A stretch of 64,000 nt of DNA from Synechococcus sp. PCC 6312 (GTDB lineage: Bacteria > Cyanobacteriota > Cyanobacteriia > Thermosynechococcales > Thermosynechococcaceae). Position 1 is the stretch's first letter. Each line of letters begins with the position of its first letter. The translations under genes and the position numbers were made by a program. The stretch covers positions 2,667,501 to 2,731,500 of the forward strand of contig NC_019680.1 of the NCBI RefSeq assembly GCF_000316685.1, read 5' to 3'. The notes under the pieces were generated by a model. The model worked only from the letters and a program-made list of their open reading frames with translations, did not search any database and was not told the DNA's origin. This document shows, piece by piece, positions 35,509-45,391 of the stretch.

Positions 35509-35853
35509 GTGGTCGTGGAGGACTTTGAAATCTTTAAGTCTCGTTTTTCTCTGATGGTTTCAGAGATGCGTGGGACTATGCCTCAGCGTGAGTTTTGTCT
35601 GTTGCTTGGGGTGAGTCAATCTGCGATTCAGATGTGGGAGTCAGGCGGTAGTCTGCCTTCCCTAGAGAATCTAGCGAGGGTCGCTGCTTTTAGAAATGAG
35701 ACGACAGAAGCGTTGGTGGCCTACTTGTTCGCCCGGCCTTTAGAATCTCAGGCAGCAACTGTGATGGATCAGGTAGATCAAATGTCTATGCTGGAATTAT
35801 CTGAGCTAACTAAAGCAATTTCCCATCGGATGTTGGCGTTACTCTCAAAGTGA
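35509..35853 (+). CDS. XRE-family transcriptional regulator
   Basis: The protein has 114 residues. MPQREFCLLLGVSQSAIQMW ESGGSLPSLENLARVA is a clear Cro/C1-type helix-turn-helix (about residues 24-65). The C-terminal 50 residues probably dimerise. GTG starts at 35509 or 35515 are both possible. It is divergent from the RHH-winged-helix operon, suggesting that it represses it. It overlaps the end of the zinc-ribbon gene by nine bases. Confidence 0.78.
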   Translation: MVVEDFEIFKSRFSLMVSEMRGTMPQREFCLLLGVSQSAIQMWESGGSLPSLENLARVAAFRNETTEALVAYLFARPLESQAATVMDQVDQMSMLELSELTKAISHRMLALLSK

Positions 35854-36177
35854 GTCATCCTTCCATCCGCAATGCTCGCAATCCCAATGGATGCGTGGTT
35901 GCTCCGTTTCATGCAGTGGCATTTCACAGTTTGGGCATCGTCCCGTAAATAGGGGATGCCATTCCAGTAGCTCTAGTCGTTCTTCATAGCTTAATGCTGG
36001 TGGTTGGTAGATTAGCTCCCCGTTGTAGAAAGCGGCTCCTTCTGGTTGCCACTGTTCTTCTTGCGGACTTAATTCAAACTCAGGACATGGTTCTTGAGGT
36101 GGCCCGCTGGGGTGGATCGCACACATAAGGTAGTTAGAGTGGGCGTAGTTTAGGCACTTGAAACAATACTCATTCAT
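35845..36177 (-). CDS. Zinc-ribbon protein
   Basis: The protein has 110 residues. CFKCLNYAHSNYLMCAIHPS near the start and CPNC...CEHCGW at the end form two Cys clusters that should bind zinc. The ALSYEERLELLEWHPLF linker is typical of small cyanobacterial proteins of unknown role. Its start overlaps the stop of the AlbA-domain gene by four bases, making it the last gene of the restriction-modification operon. Confidence 0.6.
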   Translation of the reverse strand: MNEYCFKCLNYAHSNYLMCAIHPSGPPQEPCPEFELSPQEEQWQPEGAAFYNGELIYQPPALSYEERLELLEWHPLFTGRCPNCEMPLHETEQPRIHWDCEHCGWKDDSL

Positions 36178-37298
36178 CTGCCTATGAAGCTTCCGTTATG
36201 ATCGTAGTTCGGTGATCTAGTGTATCCAGATGCTTGCCATAGGGTATCAAAGACTGGTTTTAATACTTCTTCAATAGATTTATGTTGATTTTCTAAAATC
36301 ACTTCAGGGGTAACAATGATATTTCTATCAATTTCGCCTGTTGACCATCCATCATTCTTAAACCTTTTTCCTCTTACATTAACTAATGAGATACCAATCA
36401 GTATAGGTAACTCGACTTCCAGTTTATAAAGTAATGATAGATAGCCCTTTATTTCTTTGATAATATTTACTGAAACATCATGTATTAATTTTGGATACTG
36501 CCGAGAGTCAATACTTTCAAATGCTTCAATGACTCCATTACGAAAAAGTTGAGCATAGCTGACAGAATTTTCGTTACTAACGAAAGTCACTACTCCATCA
36601 AAGTTATATCTGCGATCCCATGAACTAACTCCAATTGGTATAGGCCGATTTTGCGGGTCAATATTCGCAATATCAATAAGAAAACCAGTTGAAAATGCCG
36701 ATACAGGCATTACATGAACGACAATACCTGGGTGATTCTTTATAGGGATGCTCCCTTCATCCGCTATGATTTGCCCGACTCTATCTGCTCTGAAGTTTTT
36801 TATTTCTTTTCTTAGTGACTCAGATGCTAAAAATGCTGATCTCAATCCGATATAGTCAAATATTTCCTTGCCATTGCTATTTCGGGTATAAAACCTACTT
36901 GCATCTTTAATCATGTGTGGCGAATTCCAGCTTTTTGGTATTCGGATGATAAAGATATGTCCATCCTCATACTTTAAATGTTTACAGTCAATGAAGACTC
37001 TAGGCTCAATTCGATCTCGAACTATCCCTTCAATGGTTTGTATCATTTGATCAGGAATAATATCTTTTATTGGACTCAAGAAATATTTTCCTGTTTTCTT
37101 TTTGTCTAACTTTTCTTCTGCAACTCCGATTATGATGTTGCCGCCTGAAGCATTTGCAAAAGAGGACACATCAATAGCAAATTCTTTCTTGTCTCCAATT
37201 ATTAGTTTATAGTCAAGTGTTTTCTTTTCAATGATATTATCTTCAATTAAATCTTGAATATCATCAATAGTGATGGAGTCTAAGGGTTTGTTAATCAT
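36174..37298 (-). CDS. Schlafen/AlbA_2-domain protein
   Basis: The protein has 374 residues. The N-terminal domain (about 15-150) is the AlbA_2/Schlafen type: IIEKKTLDYKLIIGDKKEFA, the IDVSSFANASGGNIIIGVAE motif and an IRIPKSWNSPHM segment. The C-terminal 200 residues are unassigned. These domains bind nucleic acid or nucleotide and occur next to defence genes. It starts seven bases after the methyltransferase gene in the same operon, so it probably supports that system. Confidence 0.75.
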   Translation of the reverse strand: MINKPLDSITIDDIQDLIEDNIIEKKTLDYKLIIGDKKEFAIDVSSFANASGGNIIIGVAEEKLDKKKTGKYFLSPIKDIIPDQMIQTIEGIVRDRIEPRVFIDCKHLKYEDGHIFIIRIPKSWNSPHMIKDASRFYTRNSNGKEIFDYIGLRSAFLASESLRKEIKNFRADRVGQIIADEGSIPIKNHPGIVVHVMPVSAFSTGFLIDIANIDPQNRPIPIGVSSWDRRYNFDGVVTFVSNENSVSYAQLFRNGVIEAFESIDSRQYPKLIHDVSVNIIKEIKGYLSLLYKLEVELPILIGISLVNVRGKRFKNDGWSTGEIDRNIIVTPEVILENQHKSIEEVLKPVFDTLWQASGYTRSPNYDHNGSFIGR

Positions 37299-37305
37299 CT
37301 TGAAC

Positions 37306-39393
37306 CTACAAAATATTCGTTATCACACTTGCGTCATTGCCAAACACATCTACTAACCTCACTGCAATCGTTCGTTTTTTACTGGGTAATTCTGTACTTT
37401 GAGCTGTAGTAATCACGGTACTGGCTCGCTTACCATTACCCCGAATCGCTTGCCAGGTTGATCTGAATGTAATCCCGTCATAGTCCCAATCCACTGCCCA
37501 ATAGTCGATCAGGGCGGCAAAGTTATCCTTAATGACTTTTCTGAGTTCAGCTTGTTGCTTTTCAGGGATGGGTAAGTTCATCAACACATACCGGTCAATG
37601 CTCAAACTGATGATCACCATGCCATTACCCGCATCTTGAACCTGGGGCTTACTGATTTTTACATAGGGTTTTTCGTGAAACGTAATTTTATCTCGAAGTC
37701 CATCTAAATCAGCCTCAGACTTGGCTTTCTTGAGGTAGTTATAGATTTCAGGTGGGATGGTAAGGGCTTTCACATTAACTTTAAGTGCTTGTTTCTTGAT
37801 TCGGCTTTCGTATTCAGTGGAGTAGTTGTAGTCATAATCCCAAGCAAGGATGACCAGTGTTTTGTAGCCCGTTCCATCCAGAATTTCTGCATCCTGGGCC
37901 AGTTCGATGACTTTTCTGGCAGTCACAGGCCGATCTGGATACCCGACATAAACCAACTCCGTTGTCCCATCTTCTAATCGGCGAACACCTAAGTCAGTGC
38001 GGTCAGTGCGTGGATCGGCTCCATATAGCTTGAGCATGATCCGCTGCATTTCTCCAATCTTGGAGCCAGAGAGATAGATCATGTGCCGTTGGTAGTTGCC
38101 AATGTTCTCCATCAAGAATGGCTTTGCACCTTGCTCAACCATCCGGTTACGACTGACTTGCAGCCCAACTTTATCTAAGTTACAGCCAATCCAACGGCGG
38201 CCTAACCGTTCTGCTACTGCCATTGTTGTTCCGCTTCCGCAGAAGAAGTCGGCAACTAGATCACCTTCGTTAGACGAGGCTTTGATGATACGTTCTAGGA
38301 GTTTCTCCGGTTTTTTAGTTGGATAATCACTACCTCCCTTCATGCGTCCTGTATCTGTCCAAATGTCCTGTAGTAAAATTCCCTGATTTTCGTCTAAATA
38401 TTTTTTTTGACATCTTGTTGATCCTTTCTGAAGGTCACGTAAATATAGCTCTCCTCTGGCTAAAGCAGATTCCATACCTTCATAGTCATACATCCATTCT
38501 CGATTAGCAGAAGGTTGAACACCTCGCCATTTAAATCTTTTAGACGAGCCTTTCCATGTAGCATTTTCTAATTTAAAGCGTCTTCCTTTTTTTAACTCAT
38601 TCCCCTTATACGGAATAATTCCGCCATTTTCTAACTCCAATAATGAATACTCGGCTAATCCTGCTTCAGATAAATCTGTTCTAACAGCATCTGGATAATA
38701 TGTAGGTTTTTCTTGTTTTCCGTACCAAAAAATTATATCGTGTATATTCCCAAATTTGTTTATAGCATCATTATGCGGATCAGTCCGTTGCCAAACAACT
38801 TCATTTTGAAAACATTTAATACCAAAGACTTCATCTAAAATTAGTTTTACATAGTGACCCACATTATTATCAAGATGTATAAAGATGCTACCTTTATCAC
38901 TTAATAAACGTTTCATTAACTGTAATCTAGGATAAATCATATCCAAAAAAGAATCCATACCACCTTCCCAAGTATCTGTGTAAGCCAAGCGTTCTATAAT
39001 ACTTGCTTCTTTGGTGACTTGTTGACCTTCAATACTTAACTGAAAAGAATAATCAGCACTACTTAAAAATGGCGGATCAATGTAGATTAGATCAATTTTA
39101 CCCGCATAACCCTGAGCCAAGAGAGCTTGCATAGCCAGAAGGTTATCGCCCCAAATCAAGCGATTCATCTTGCTTTTATCAATATCCTGAGTTCCGACTT
39201 GATTAAAAGGTAAATTACTTCCTGCTAAATTCAGCAAAGGCAAATCAAAAGAACCCTGTTCTTGCTTGGGGTTTGGAATGACGATCTCAGCGGTTTGAAA
39301 CTCAATATCACGAGGGTTAGGCGCACGTTTGGGCTTCGTATCCCAGACCAATTTGGCAGAATCTTTACGGCGGCGTGATGGCTGGTCAGACAT
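37306..39393 (-). CDS. Type III-like DNA methyltransferase (Mod)
   Basis: The protein has 695 residues. Motif IV (DLIYIDPPFLSSADYSF, about residue 105) precedes motif I (DLVADFFCGSGTTMAVAERL, about 360), the beta-class order of type III Mod enzymes. The target-recognition region lies between them. LIWGDNLLAMQALLAQGYAG is also characteristic. It should methylate adenine or cytosine amino groups with AdoMet. The operon order is res, UPF0158, mod, AlbA, zinc ribbon, with gaps of 9, 2 and 7 bases and then a 4-base overlap. Confidence 0.88.
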   Translation of the reverse strand: MSDQPSRRRKDSAKLVWDTKPKRAPNPRDIEFQTAEIVIPNPKQEQGSFDLPLLNLAGSNLPFNQVGTQDIDKSKMNRLIWGDNLLAMQALLAQGYAGKIDLIYIDPPFLSSADYSFQLSIEGQQVTKEASIIERLAYTDTWEGGMDSFLDMIYPRLQLMKRLLSDKGSIFIHLDNNVGHYVKLILDEVFGIKCFQNEVVWQRTDPHNDAINKFGNIHDIIFWYGKQEKPTYYPDAVRTDLSEAGLAEYSLLELENGGIIPYKGNELKKGRRFKLENATWKGSSKRFKWRGVQPSANREWMYDYEGMESALARGELYLRDLQKGSTRCQKKYLDENQGILLQDIWTDTGRMKGGSDYPTKKPEKLLERIIKASSNEGDLVADFFCGSGTTMAVAERLGRRWIGCNLDKVGLQVSRNRMVEQGAKPFLMENIGNYQRHMIYLSGSKIGEMQRIMLKLYGADPRTDRTDLGVRRLEDGTTELVYVGYPDRPVTARKVIELAQDAEILDGTGYKTLVILAWDYDYNYSTEYESRIKKQALKVNVKALTIPPEIYNYLKKAKSEADLDGLRDKITFHEKPYVKISKPQVQDAGNGMVIISLSIDRYVLMNLPIPEKQQAELRKVIKDNFAALIDYWAVDWDYDGITFRSTWQAIRGNGKRASTVITTAQSTELPSKKRTIAVRLVDVFGNDASVITNIL

Positions 39394-39395
39394 GG

Positions 39396-39851
39396 CTAAA
39401 CCTCAACAGTGAATCCCTTTTCTTCAACCCATTCTTTGGCGTGTTTTAGCCGAGCTTCTTCTTCATACTTACGCCATCTTTCAAACTCAGAACCGACTTC
39501 CATAAGTACAGCTTCAAACTTTGAGAATGGTCTTGCCTGAGATAAGGCGTGTAACAAATCGGACTTAAGTTTTGGATACTCAACGGTGTGGGTGAAATCG
39601 AGCATATTTTGATACGCCCTTTTTGAACCTAAGTTAGGAATGGACACAAAATGAAGATCGAAAAATTCTTCTGCTTCTTCTTGTTCCTCAATCGTGCCAA
39701 CTGGTGCATCAGGGTCGTCAATTGCATAGTCTTTACCGCTGATGCTGACGTGACCAGTTCTTTTGAATATTGAGCCGATGGCTCCATCAATTTCACTGGA
39801 GTTGAGAATAGTGCTAATGAGTTCCAAATCTTCTTTTTTAATGGTTGCCAT
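39396..39851 (-). CDS. UPF0158-like protein
   Basis: The protein has 151 residues. The C-terminal part fits UPF0158: HFVSIPNLGSKRAYQNMLDF, LKSDLLHALSQARPFSKFEA and RLKHAKEWVEEKGF. The function of the family is unknown. The gene is wedged between res and mod with 9- and 2-base gaps, so it is very likely co-translated and may be an accessory of the restriction system. Confidence 0.6.
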   Translation of the reverse strand: MATIKKEDLELISTILNSSEIDGAIGSIFKRTGHVSISGKDYAIDDPDAPVGTIEEQEEAEEFFDLHFVSIPNLGSKRAYQNMLDFTHTVEYPKLKSDLLHALSQARPFSKFEAVLMEVGSEFERWRKYEEEARLKHAKEWVEEKGFTVEV

Positions 39852-39860
39852 AGATTACCT

Positions 39861-42713
39861 TCAGATTGCTAAACCTAAATCACCATAGAGGCCAGCGACT
39901 AGACCTTCTCGTTCTATTTGCATTAGAGGCAGCAAAGCATTGAATGATGCTCCGTCATTGGCTTCAAAAATACTTTGTTTAAGGATGAGATACTCCCACT
40001 GTTGCGGTTGGGTGGTGGGTGGGGGAACAGTAGAAGCTGACTTGCACCAGGCTACGGCTGCCTGGGCCTTAAGTGCTGTGCTTGAGTCGGTCATAAGATG
40101 ATCGCCTTTGGTTTCGAGAAGGTAGATGCGGTCTGCGGTACGGATTAGGAAATCTGGCTCATACTTGCGTTGGATACCTCGGTCATCTCGCCAGGTGATG
40201 ATGAGGTCGTGCTTGCGATCCAGCTTGGCAAAGGCAAGAACTTCAGGCGATGGGTTTATTAGTTTAGTGATGACTCGGCGTTCAAAATTGCCTTTAACAG
40301 CTTCTACGGCTTGGTGGGGATAAATGCACCGTTGCACAGCTACCATATTCTTCTGACGCATGAGTAATTGCGGTACATCTGACAGATTCCGCCATACTGC
40401 CCCTGGTTGGTACTGGAGATCACCTGTTGCTTCTGTAATGGCGGCTCTTACCTGATTCGCAATAAAGTCAATGAGTTGTTGGTTTTGCAGGACTTTGTAG
40501 CATTCTGGTTCAGTAAAATCTATGGGTTGGTTAAAGAGGCGATTGCTGACGTATTCATCAACTAATGCGGCGATCTCTGAGGATAGGGCCGTTAGGTAGG
40601 ACAGCTTACTGGTGCGTGTGACCAGACGAGTCATGTTTTGCAGGAAAAAGCTGTAGTCGAAGTAATCCTGCTCTAATGCCCAGGTATTAGCCTTGGTACC
40701 CGTTTCAGCATGAACATCAGTAATGAGTGTCTTTGCACTAAGTTTTTGAAGTGTGTCAAACGGGACAAGGTTGTGGCCCATCTTGCTGATTTCAATGTCA
40801 GCAATGTTGGGAATGGGAGTGTTGTCATAGATTTGCATGGGCCAGGAAATGTCGTATTTGGGGATGCGGGTGACATCGGCATCTACTGAAACGAGGTCGC
40901 CCCCGGCATTTTGCTTAGAACTATCACCAATCCCGATCAAATGTCCCTGAGAGGCCAGGTACGAAGTATAGAACTCCTTGAACTTCGGATGCTCGACTAA
41001 GAATAGGCAATCAAAGGCATTATCGGGTTGTTCTTGATTTTCAAGAGCTTGCCTGGCCTCAGCCTTCATTTCCTGGATTTGGTCATACTCTGGTTTGTAG
41101 CGTGGGAACATGAGCCGTAGTCCACGGCCAACAATTTGCTCAAGGAGCAGATCAGCTTCTGATGCTCTGAGCATGACAATGACACAGATATTAGTGCGGT
41201 CAAATCCCTCTCGGACTGAGAGGACAGAGACAACGACCTGAAGGGGAGCATTATCTCGGTCAATATCGTTGAGTAGGGCTTCCGCTTCCTTGGATGCGGC
41301 ATCCTTGAGTTTTGAGTGGTAAACCACAACTCGGCTTTCATCGTAGGGATTACCGTCAGGGTCGTGCAGGGTAGTTAAGTGTTCTCCGACCTTATCAGCA
41401 ACCTCGGTTTCTTCTGCTAGAACCAGCATGACTGGTTTTCGGTTAATGCCATGCTGCTTAAATTCTTGAGTGAGTTGCTCTAACTTGGTTTTGCCAATTT
41501 CGAGCATGATTTTTTGGCCAAGGGATAGGCCAAGGACTTCGCCCCGCTTTCTGCCTTCTGCCTTTTCACGCTCTGCCCTAAAGTCGAGGTCTTCCAGGTT
41601 GTTTCCCTGGCGTTGCTCTAAGAATAACTGCTTGACAAGCATATCCTTGGAAGCCTGGCCCAAGTTGTAGTCATAGATGATATGAGGGAAGTAGGCTTTA
41701 TTATCCCCACTGCCAAAAAAAGGAGTAGCCGAAAAGTCAATTTGTTGAAAAAAGCGGGGTGTATCGGGATGACATTCAGCTTGTTTCTGGTTTAGGAACG
41801 ACATAAACCGCCGCCAGATCAGTTCTTCCTCAGTCTTTGAGTCAGCACTGGGTCGTTTTTCGGCATGAACGTGATGGGCCTCATCATTCAGGATGCAAAG
41901 GTCTGGGTAAGTTGTCAGGAGTTCAGCAATAATTTCCGCCTTTGGTGTTTCTTCTTGCTCACCCATTAGGTCTTCCCAGACCGAAGGTGAACTGGTGGCA
42001 AACCGAAACTGCTGCCAGTTGGTAACAGCCAGGAATGGGCCATCGGTCAGGGTCAGGTTTTCTCGGAAGTCGCTTGGTTCGTACTGCTCTAGGTAGAACC
42101 GATCACGCCAGCGTGTACCGCGAGGCATGAATAAATCTTCATCCAGGTCAGGAGCAATCCAGGTTCCACCATCATCACGGCCTTTAGTTGCTTCCAGGAT
42201 GCGCTTTTGGACTTCTTTTCCAGGGGTAACAATCAGGAAACGGCTGCTGAACTGGCCAGGTTCGTCATTCAGAGCATTGAAATAATGCCAAACCATTAGG
42301 GCATTGAGTACCCATGTCTTGCCGCTGCCTGTAGCCATCTTCAGACAGTATTTGGGCCAGGTAATTGGGTTTAGTTCATCCTGCAATACCTTAGAACGAA
42401 TGGCTTGGGCAACTTTGGCATTTGCCGGGCTAAATTCAAGATAAAGCTGGTAGGGGTTCTGAATCCTCAGAATTTCGTGGCAATAGATGACTGTCTCAAT
42501 CGCGTTTTGCTGGCAGGGATGGAAGTTCTTCCCATCTCGTTCTTCTTCAAACCAGTAGTGCAGTAACTCGGCCGTAGTTTGAGTAACGCCTGACCAGCCT
42601 TGATTTCGCCATCCTTCTACATCGTCCTGAAGCAATGTAGGAAGAATAAGCTCTGATTGCTTCACAGGCATAGAGAGGAGTGGAACTGCTAAACTACATT
42701 CAGGGTAATGCAA
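39861..42713 (-). CDS. Type III-like restriction enzyme subunit (SF2 helicase-nuclease)
   Basis: The protein has 950 residues. Helicase motifs: Walker A LKMATGSGKTWVLNALMVWH, DEAH box ILNDEAHHVHAEK, DFSATPFFGSG, and the motif VI region EQIVGRGLRLMFPRYK. Near the C terminus YEPDFLIRTADRIYLLETKG supplies the PD-(D/E)xK nuclease core. It should translocate on and cut unmodified DNA in complex with Mod. It is the first gene of a five-gene operon and divergent from a small RHH gene 12 bases away. Confidence 0.87.
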   Translation of the reverse strand: MHYPECSLAVPLLSMPVKQSELILPTLLQDDVEGWRNQGWSGVTQTTAELLHYWFEEERDGKNFHPCQQNAIETVIYCHEILRIQNPYQLYLEFSPANAKVAQAIRSKVLQDELNPITWPKYCLKMATGSGKTWVLNALMVWHYFNALNDEPGQFSSRFLIVTPGKEVQKRILEATKGRDDGGTWIAPDLDEDLFMPRGTRWRDRFYLEQYEPSDFRENLTLTDGPFLAVTNWQQFRFATSSPSVWEDLMGEQEETPKAEIIAELLTTYPDLCILNDEAHHVHAEKRPSADSKTEEELIWRRFMSFLNQKQAECHPDTPRFFQQIDFSATPFFGSGDNKAYFPHIIYDYNLGQASKDMLVKQLFLEQRQGNNLEDLDFRAEREKAEGRKRGEVLGLSLGQKIMLEIGKTKLEQLTQEFKQHGINRKPVMLVLAEETEVADKVGEHLTTLHDPDGNPYDESRVVVYHSKLKDAASKEAEALLNDIDRDNAPLQVVVSVLSVREGFDRTNICVIVMLRASEADLLLEQIVGRGLRLMFPRYKPEYDQIQEMKAEARQALENQEQPDNAFDCLFLVEHPKFKEFYTSYLASQGHLIGIGDSSKQNAGGDLVSVDADVTRIPKYDISWPMQIYDNTPIPNIADIEISKMGHNLVPFDTLQKLSAKTLITDVHAETGTKANTWALEQDYFDYSFFLQNMTRLVTRTSKLSYLTALSSEIAALVDEYVSNRLFNQPIDFTEPECYKVLQNQQLIDFIANQVRAAITEATGDLQYQPGAVWRNLSDVPQLLMRQKNMVAVQRCIYPHQAVEAVKGNFERRVITKLINPSPEVLAFAKLDRKHDLIITWRDDRGIQRKYEPDFLIRTADRIYLLETKGDHLMTDSSTALKAQAAVAWCKSASTVPPPTTQPQQWEYLILKQSIFEANDGASFNALLPLMQIEREGLVAGLYGDLGLAI

Positions 42714-42734
42714 ATCTGATTAACCGTGGAAAGA

Positions 42735-42932
42735 ATGCAAAGGCTGAAACAAAACTTAACTTCAGAGAATAAGTCTACTGAATACCTAAACGTGCGCTTA
42801 CCTCACGAAGAAATGAAAGCCCTGAAGGACTATTGCCAAATTAGTCATCGAACTCAGTCGGATGTCATTCGTGAAATGATTCGGTCGTTGCCAACGGCAA
42901 GTCATATTTGGAAGCCATTAGCAACAAAATAA
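42735..42932 (+). CDS. Ribbon-helix-helix protein
   Basis: About 65 residues. STEYLNVRLPHEEMKALKDY CQISHRTQSDVIREMIR is a CopG-type ribbon-helix-helix. The ATG at 42735 is preferred; a GTG at 42726 would add three residues. It is divergent from the restriction operon with only a few bases between, so it may repress it. It is short enough to be an orphan antitoxin instead. Confidence 0.68.
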   Translation: MQRLKQNLTSENKSTEYLNVRLPHEEMKALKDYCQISHRTQSDVIREMIRSLPTASHIWKPLATK

Positions 42933-43033
42933 TTTCTGTAAATCATGGTAGTCATTTAGTCTAGGGTCAAACAATTTTTTTCATAAAAATAAATAGACAT
43001 CTGATCTCACAAATTGTTACTGTTTGCTATGTG

Positions 43034-44278
43034 CTAGGCTTTAACATTTGGTAAATCAGCCCAGTCAGTCGTGTAGTTTGCAGAGCGTTGAGAACATCGC
43101 ATGACCCAATGTTGCTTTAGCCCCATTGCACCATAGCGGAGGGTATGTCTCCCAAGTTTTTGATTGATGGAGTCAAGGGTTTCCATTAACTTTTCATCTC
43201 GCCCATCAGATGGGGAATCAAAGAGGGTGTGTTGCACTGACTGACTTGGGTTTAATTCTTGGAGGATGACCCCAGCTTTTTTGTAAGACCGCCCGTTTTG
43301 ATAGATAGACTCTGTACACCGCAGGGCATAGCCAACTAATGTTCCGGTATGGTTAGTAGCCTTGAGTAGCGTCACACTGGTACTAGGGGATTCAAAGTTA
43401 TCCTGAAACCGATTGGTTTGAGCAAACACCGTCAGATGGGTTGTGGTTAGCCCCCGGATGCGAAGTTTCTCGGCGGCTCGGCTGATATAGGTTGCTACAG
43501 CCTGTTGTAAATCTGTGAGAGTAGTGACAGATTGGCCAAAGGAGCGCGAGACAACCAGGCTTTTCTGAGGATTGGTGACTGACTCCAAAGGTAAGCAGGA
43601 CTCACCCCGTAGTTCCCGCACAATCCGCTCCATGACGACATTAAACTGTTGGCGAATCATGCCCAGGTTAGCAGATTGTAACTCAGCGGCGGTGGTAATG
43701 TTCAAGGCTCGTAATCGTAGTCCCCATCGGCTTGAGATACCCCAAATGTCCTCCACAGACAGATCTGCTAATGCTGAGTTGACTGTTGCTGGTGACAATG
43801 CCATGACTCCTGCTTGCTGTTTCGCTAACTTGTTCGCCACCTTCGCTAACACCTTAGTTGAGCCAATCCCAACCGAAACGGGGATACCTGTCCATTGCAG
43901 CACCGTTTGACGGATGACCTGGCCATGTTTTAGTGGGTGAGTTTGTTGAAAGCCAGAAAAATCGAGAAAGGCTTCATCAATCGAATACACCTCTAGGTCT
44001 GGGCAAAGATATGCGAGAGTTTGCATCACCCGCTGGCTCATATCTCCATAGAGAGCATAGTTACTCGAAAAAACCTGGATATTGTGTTGAGTTACAAGGT
44101 CTTTGATTTTGAAGAAGGGAACCCCCATTGGTACACCCAAGGCTTTAACTTCCTGGGAGCGAGCCACCACACAGCCATCATTATTTGATAAGACGACTAC
44201 GGGCTGTTCTTGGAGCTTGGGGTTGAAGACACGTTCACAGGACACATAGAAATTGTTGCAGTCCACTAGGGCAAACAT
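43034..44278 (-). CDS. umuC: DNA polymerase V catalytic subunit UmuC-like (Y family)
   Basis: The protein has 414 residues. [36 protein letters not shown] and the catalytic [13 protein letters not shown] give the acidic residues of Y-family polymerases. [20 protein letters not shown] is the helix-hairpin region, and the C terminus is full length. It performs error-prone bypass of DNA lesions, activated by processed UmuD. It is separated from umuD by three toxin-antitoxin-type genes. The host or the island may use it under DNA damage. Confidence 0.95.
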   Translation of the reverse strand: MFALVDCNNFYVSCERVFNPKLQEQPVVVLSNNDGCVVARSQEVKALGVPMGVPFFKIKDLVTQHNIQVFSSNYALYGDMSQRVMQTLAYLCPDLEVYSIDEAFLDFSGFQQTHPLKHGQVIRQTVLQWTGIPVSVGIGSTKVLAKVANKLAKQQAGVMALSPATVNSALADLSVEDIWGISSRWGLRLRALNITTAAELQSANLGMIRQQFNVVMERIVRELRGESCLPLESVTNPQKSLVVSRSFGQSVTTLTDLQQAVATYISRAAEKLRIRGLTTTHLTVFAQTNRFQDNFESPSTSVTLLKATNHTGTLVGYALRCTESIYQNGRSYKKAGVILQELNPSQSVQHTLFDSPSDGRDEKLMETLDSINQKLGRHTLRYGAMGLKQHWVMRCSQRSANYTTDWADLPNVKA

Positions 44279-44412
44279 GGGGGAACTTCTGGAATTAGCG
44301 ATTGCTTCATGGTGAGAGGGACATTGAATTAGCCTAAGGCAGATAGTAGGGACGTTGTTGGCAAATCAGGCCTTGAATCACGCCATCAAGCATAGGTAGA
44401 AGGTTAGAAGTT

Positions 44413-44745
44413 TTAGTAAAGTGTCAAAACGCCTAGGGTTAGGTCGTCATTCAGAGCTTGAATATCAGCCAAGTGGGATCGCAGCATGGTTTCAATCGCT
44501 GTGGTAGAGCAGTTGCCACGCCGAATCCAGATTACTTTGGGTGGAAAGCCACGCAGGGTAAGCAGTTCATTGTAGTCACTGTCTCTCGTGACAATGGTGA
44601 AGTCATTATTTTGAGCATAGTTCCAGACCTCTTGATCCTCGGATTGATCCATACCCAGTAAATAAACGTGAGTTGATTCAGGAAATAAGTCTGCTAGGAG
44701 CTTAACTAGCTGAGGAGACAAATTATGGTCAAATAACAGCTTCAT
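44413..44745 (-). CDS. DUF5615 PIN-like toxin candidate
   Basis: The protein has 110 residues. MKLLFDHNLSPQLVKLLADL and VTRDSDYNELLTLRGFPPKV are the acidic motifs of DUF5615 proteins. The gene overlaps the upstream DUF433 gene by four bases (ATGA-type), the normal operon. Likely the toxin of a type II pair. Confidence 0.8.
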   Translation of the reverse strand: MKLLFDHNLSPQLVKLLADLFPESTHVYLLGMDQSEDQEVWNYAQNNDFTIVTRDSDYNELLTLRGFPPKVIWIRRGNCSTTAIETMLRSHLADIQALNDDLTLGVLTLY

Positions 44746-44966
44746 GCCTGAACCAGAAGGGTTTGGCGTTCGCGTTCGGCAGCATAACTAAGGCAAGCTA
44801 AGATATCCTCCTGAGTAAGGTAGGGGAAATCATCAAGGATTTCCTGATAGGTCATGCCGGATGCCAGATAAGACAGGACATCATAAACCGTAATCCGCAT
44901 CCCACGAATGCAAGGCTTACCACTGCGCTTTCCAGGTTCGATTGTAATTCGGTCTTGGTATTTCAC
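44742..44966 (-). CDS. DUF433 antitoxin-like protein
   Basis: The protein has 74 residues. ITIEPGKRSGKPCIRGMRIT VYDVLSYLASGMTYQEIL is a standard DUF433 sequence. It is coupled to the DUF5615 gene downstream. A second, diverged DUF433 gene lies 128 bases upstream. Confidence 0.82.
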   Translation of the reverse strand: MKYQDRITIEPGKRSGKPCIRGMRITVYDVLSYLASGMTYQEILDDFPYLTQEDILACLSYAAERERQTLLVQA

Positions 44967-45094
44967 TGCTTGTTTCCTCTAAATTATGGAAGTTAAAAAA
45001 TTTATTCTAGAGACCAGTGCTGTATGAGTTGGGCGGTTTCTTGCAGTCCAAAAATACTCCCTTTGTAGTGAATATGGTTCATCTGCATCAAGGC

Positions 45095-45322
45095 TCACGC
45101 AGAAACTAGGCCCACTTCGTACTCTTCTGCGCGCCAAGCGGCATAGGATAGGGCGGCAAAAATATCATCCCGCTCTAGGTAGGGATAGGCCACCAAGATC
45201 GTCTCAATAGACTGTCCAGAGGCAACTAAACCAACAATCGCACCCACGCTCACTCTCAAGCCTCGAATACAAGGCTTCCCCCCCATGACAAAGGGGTTTA
45301 AGGTAATCCGGTCTAGCTTCAT
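45095..45322 (-). CDS. Orphan DUF433 protein
   Basis: The protein has 75 residues. ITLNPFVMGGKPCIRGLRVS and the YLERDDIFAALSYAAWRAEE tail are DUF433. Unlike its neighbour it has no DUF5615 partner directly after it; the 128 bases that follow contain no such frame. It may be a remnant of a duplicated toxin-antitoxin pair. Confidence 0.75.
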   Translation of the reverse strand: MKLDRITLNPFVMGGKPCIRGLRVSVGAIVGLVASGQSIETILVAYPYLERDDIFAALSYAAWRAEEYEVGLVSA

Positions 45323-45391
45323 AATCCTGTTACTGTTTCACTCTTTACCAGAACGATAATGCCAATTTCTTGGGACACACCCATAGCCTAG

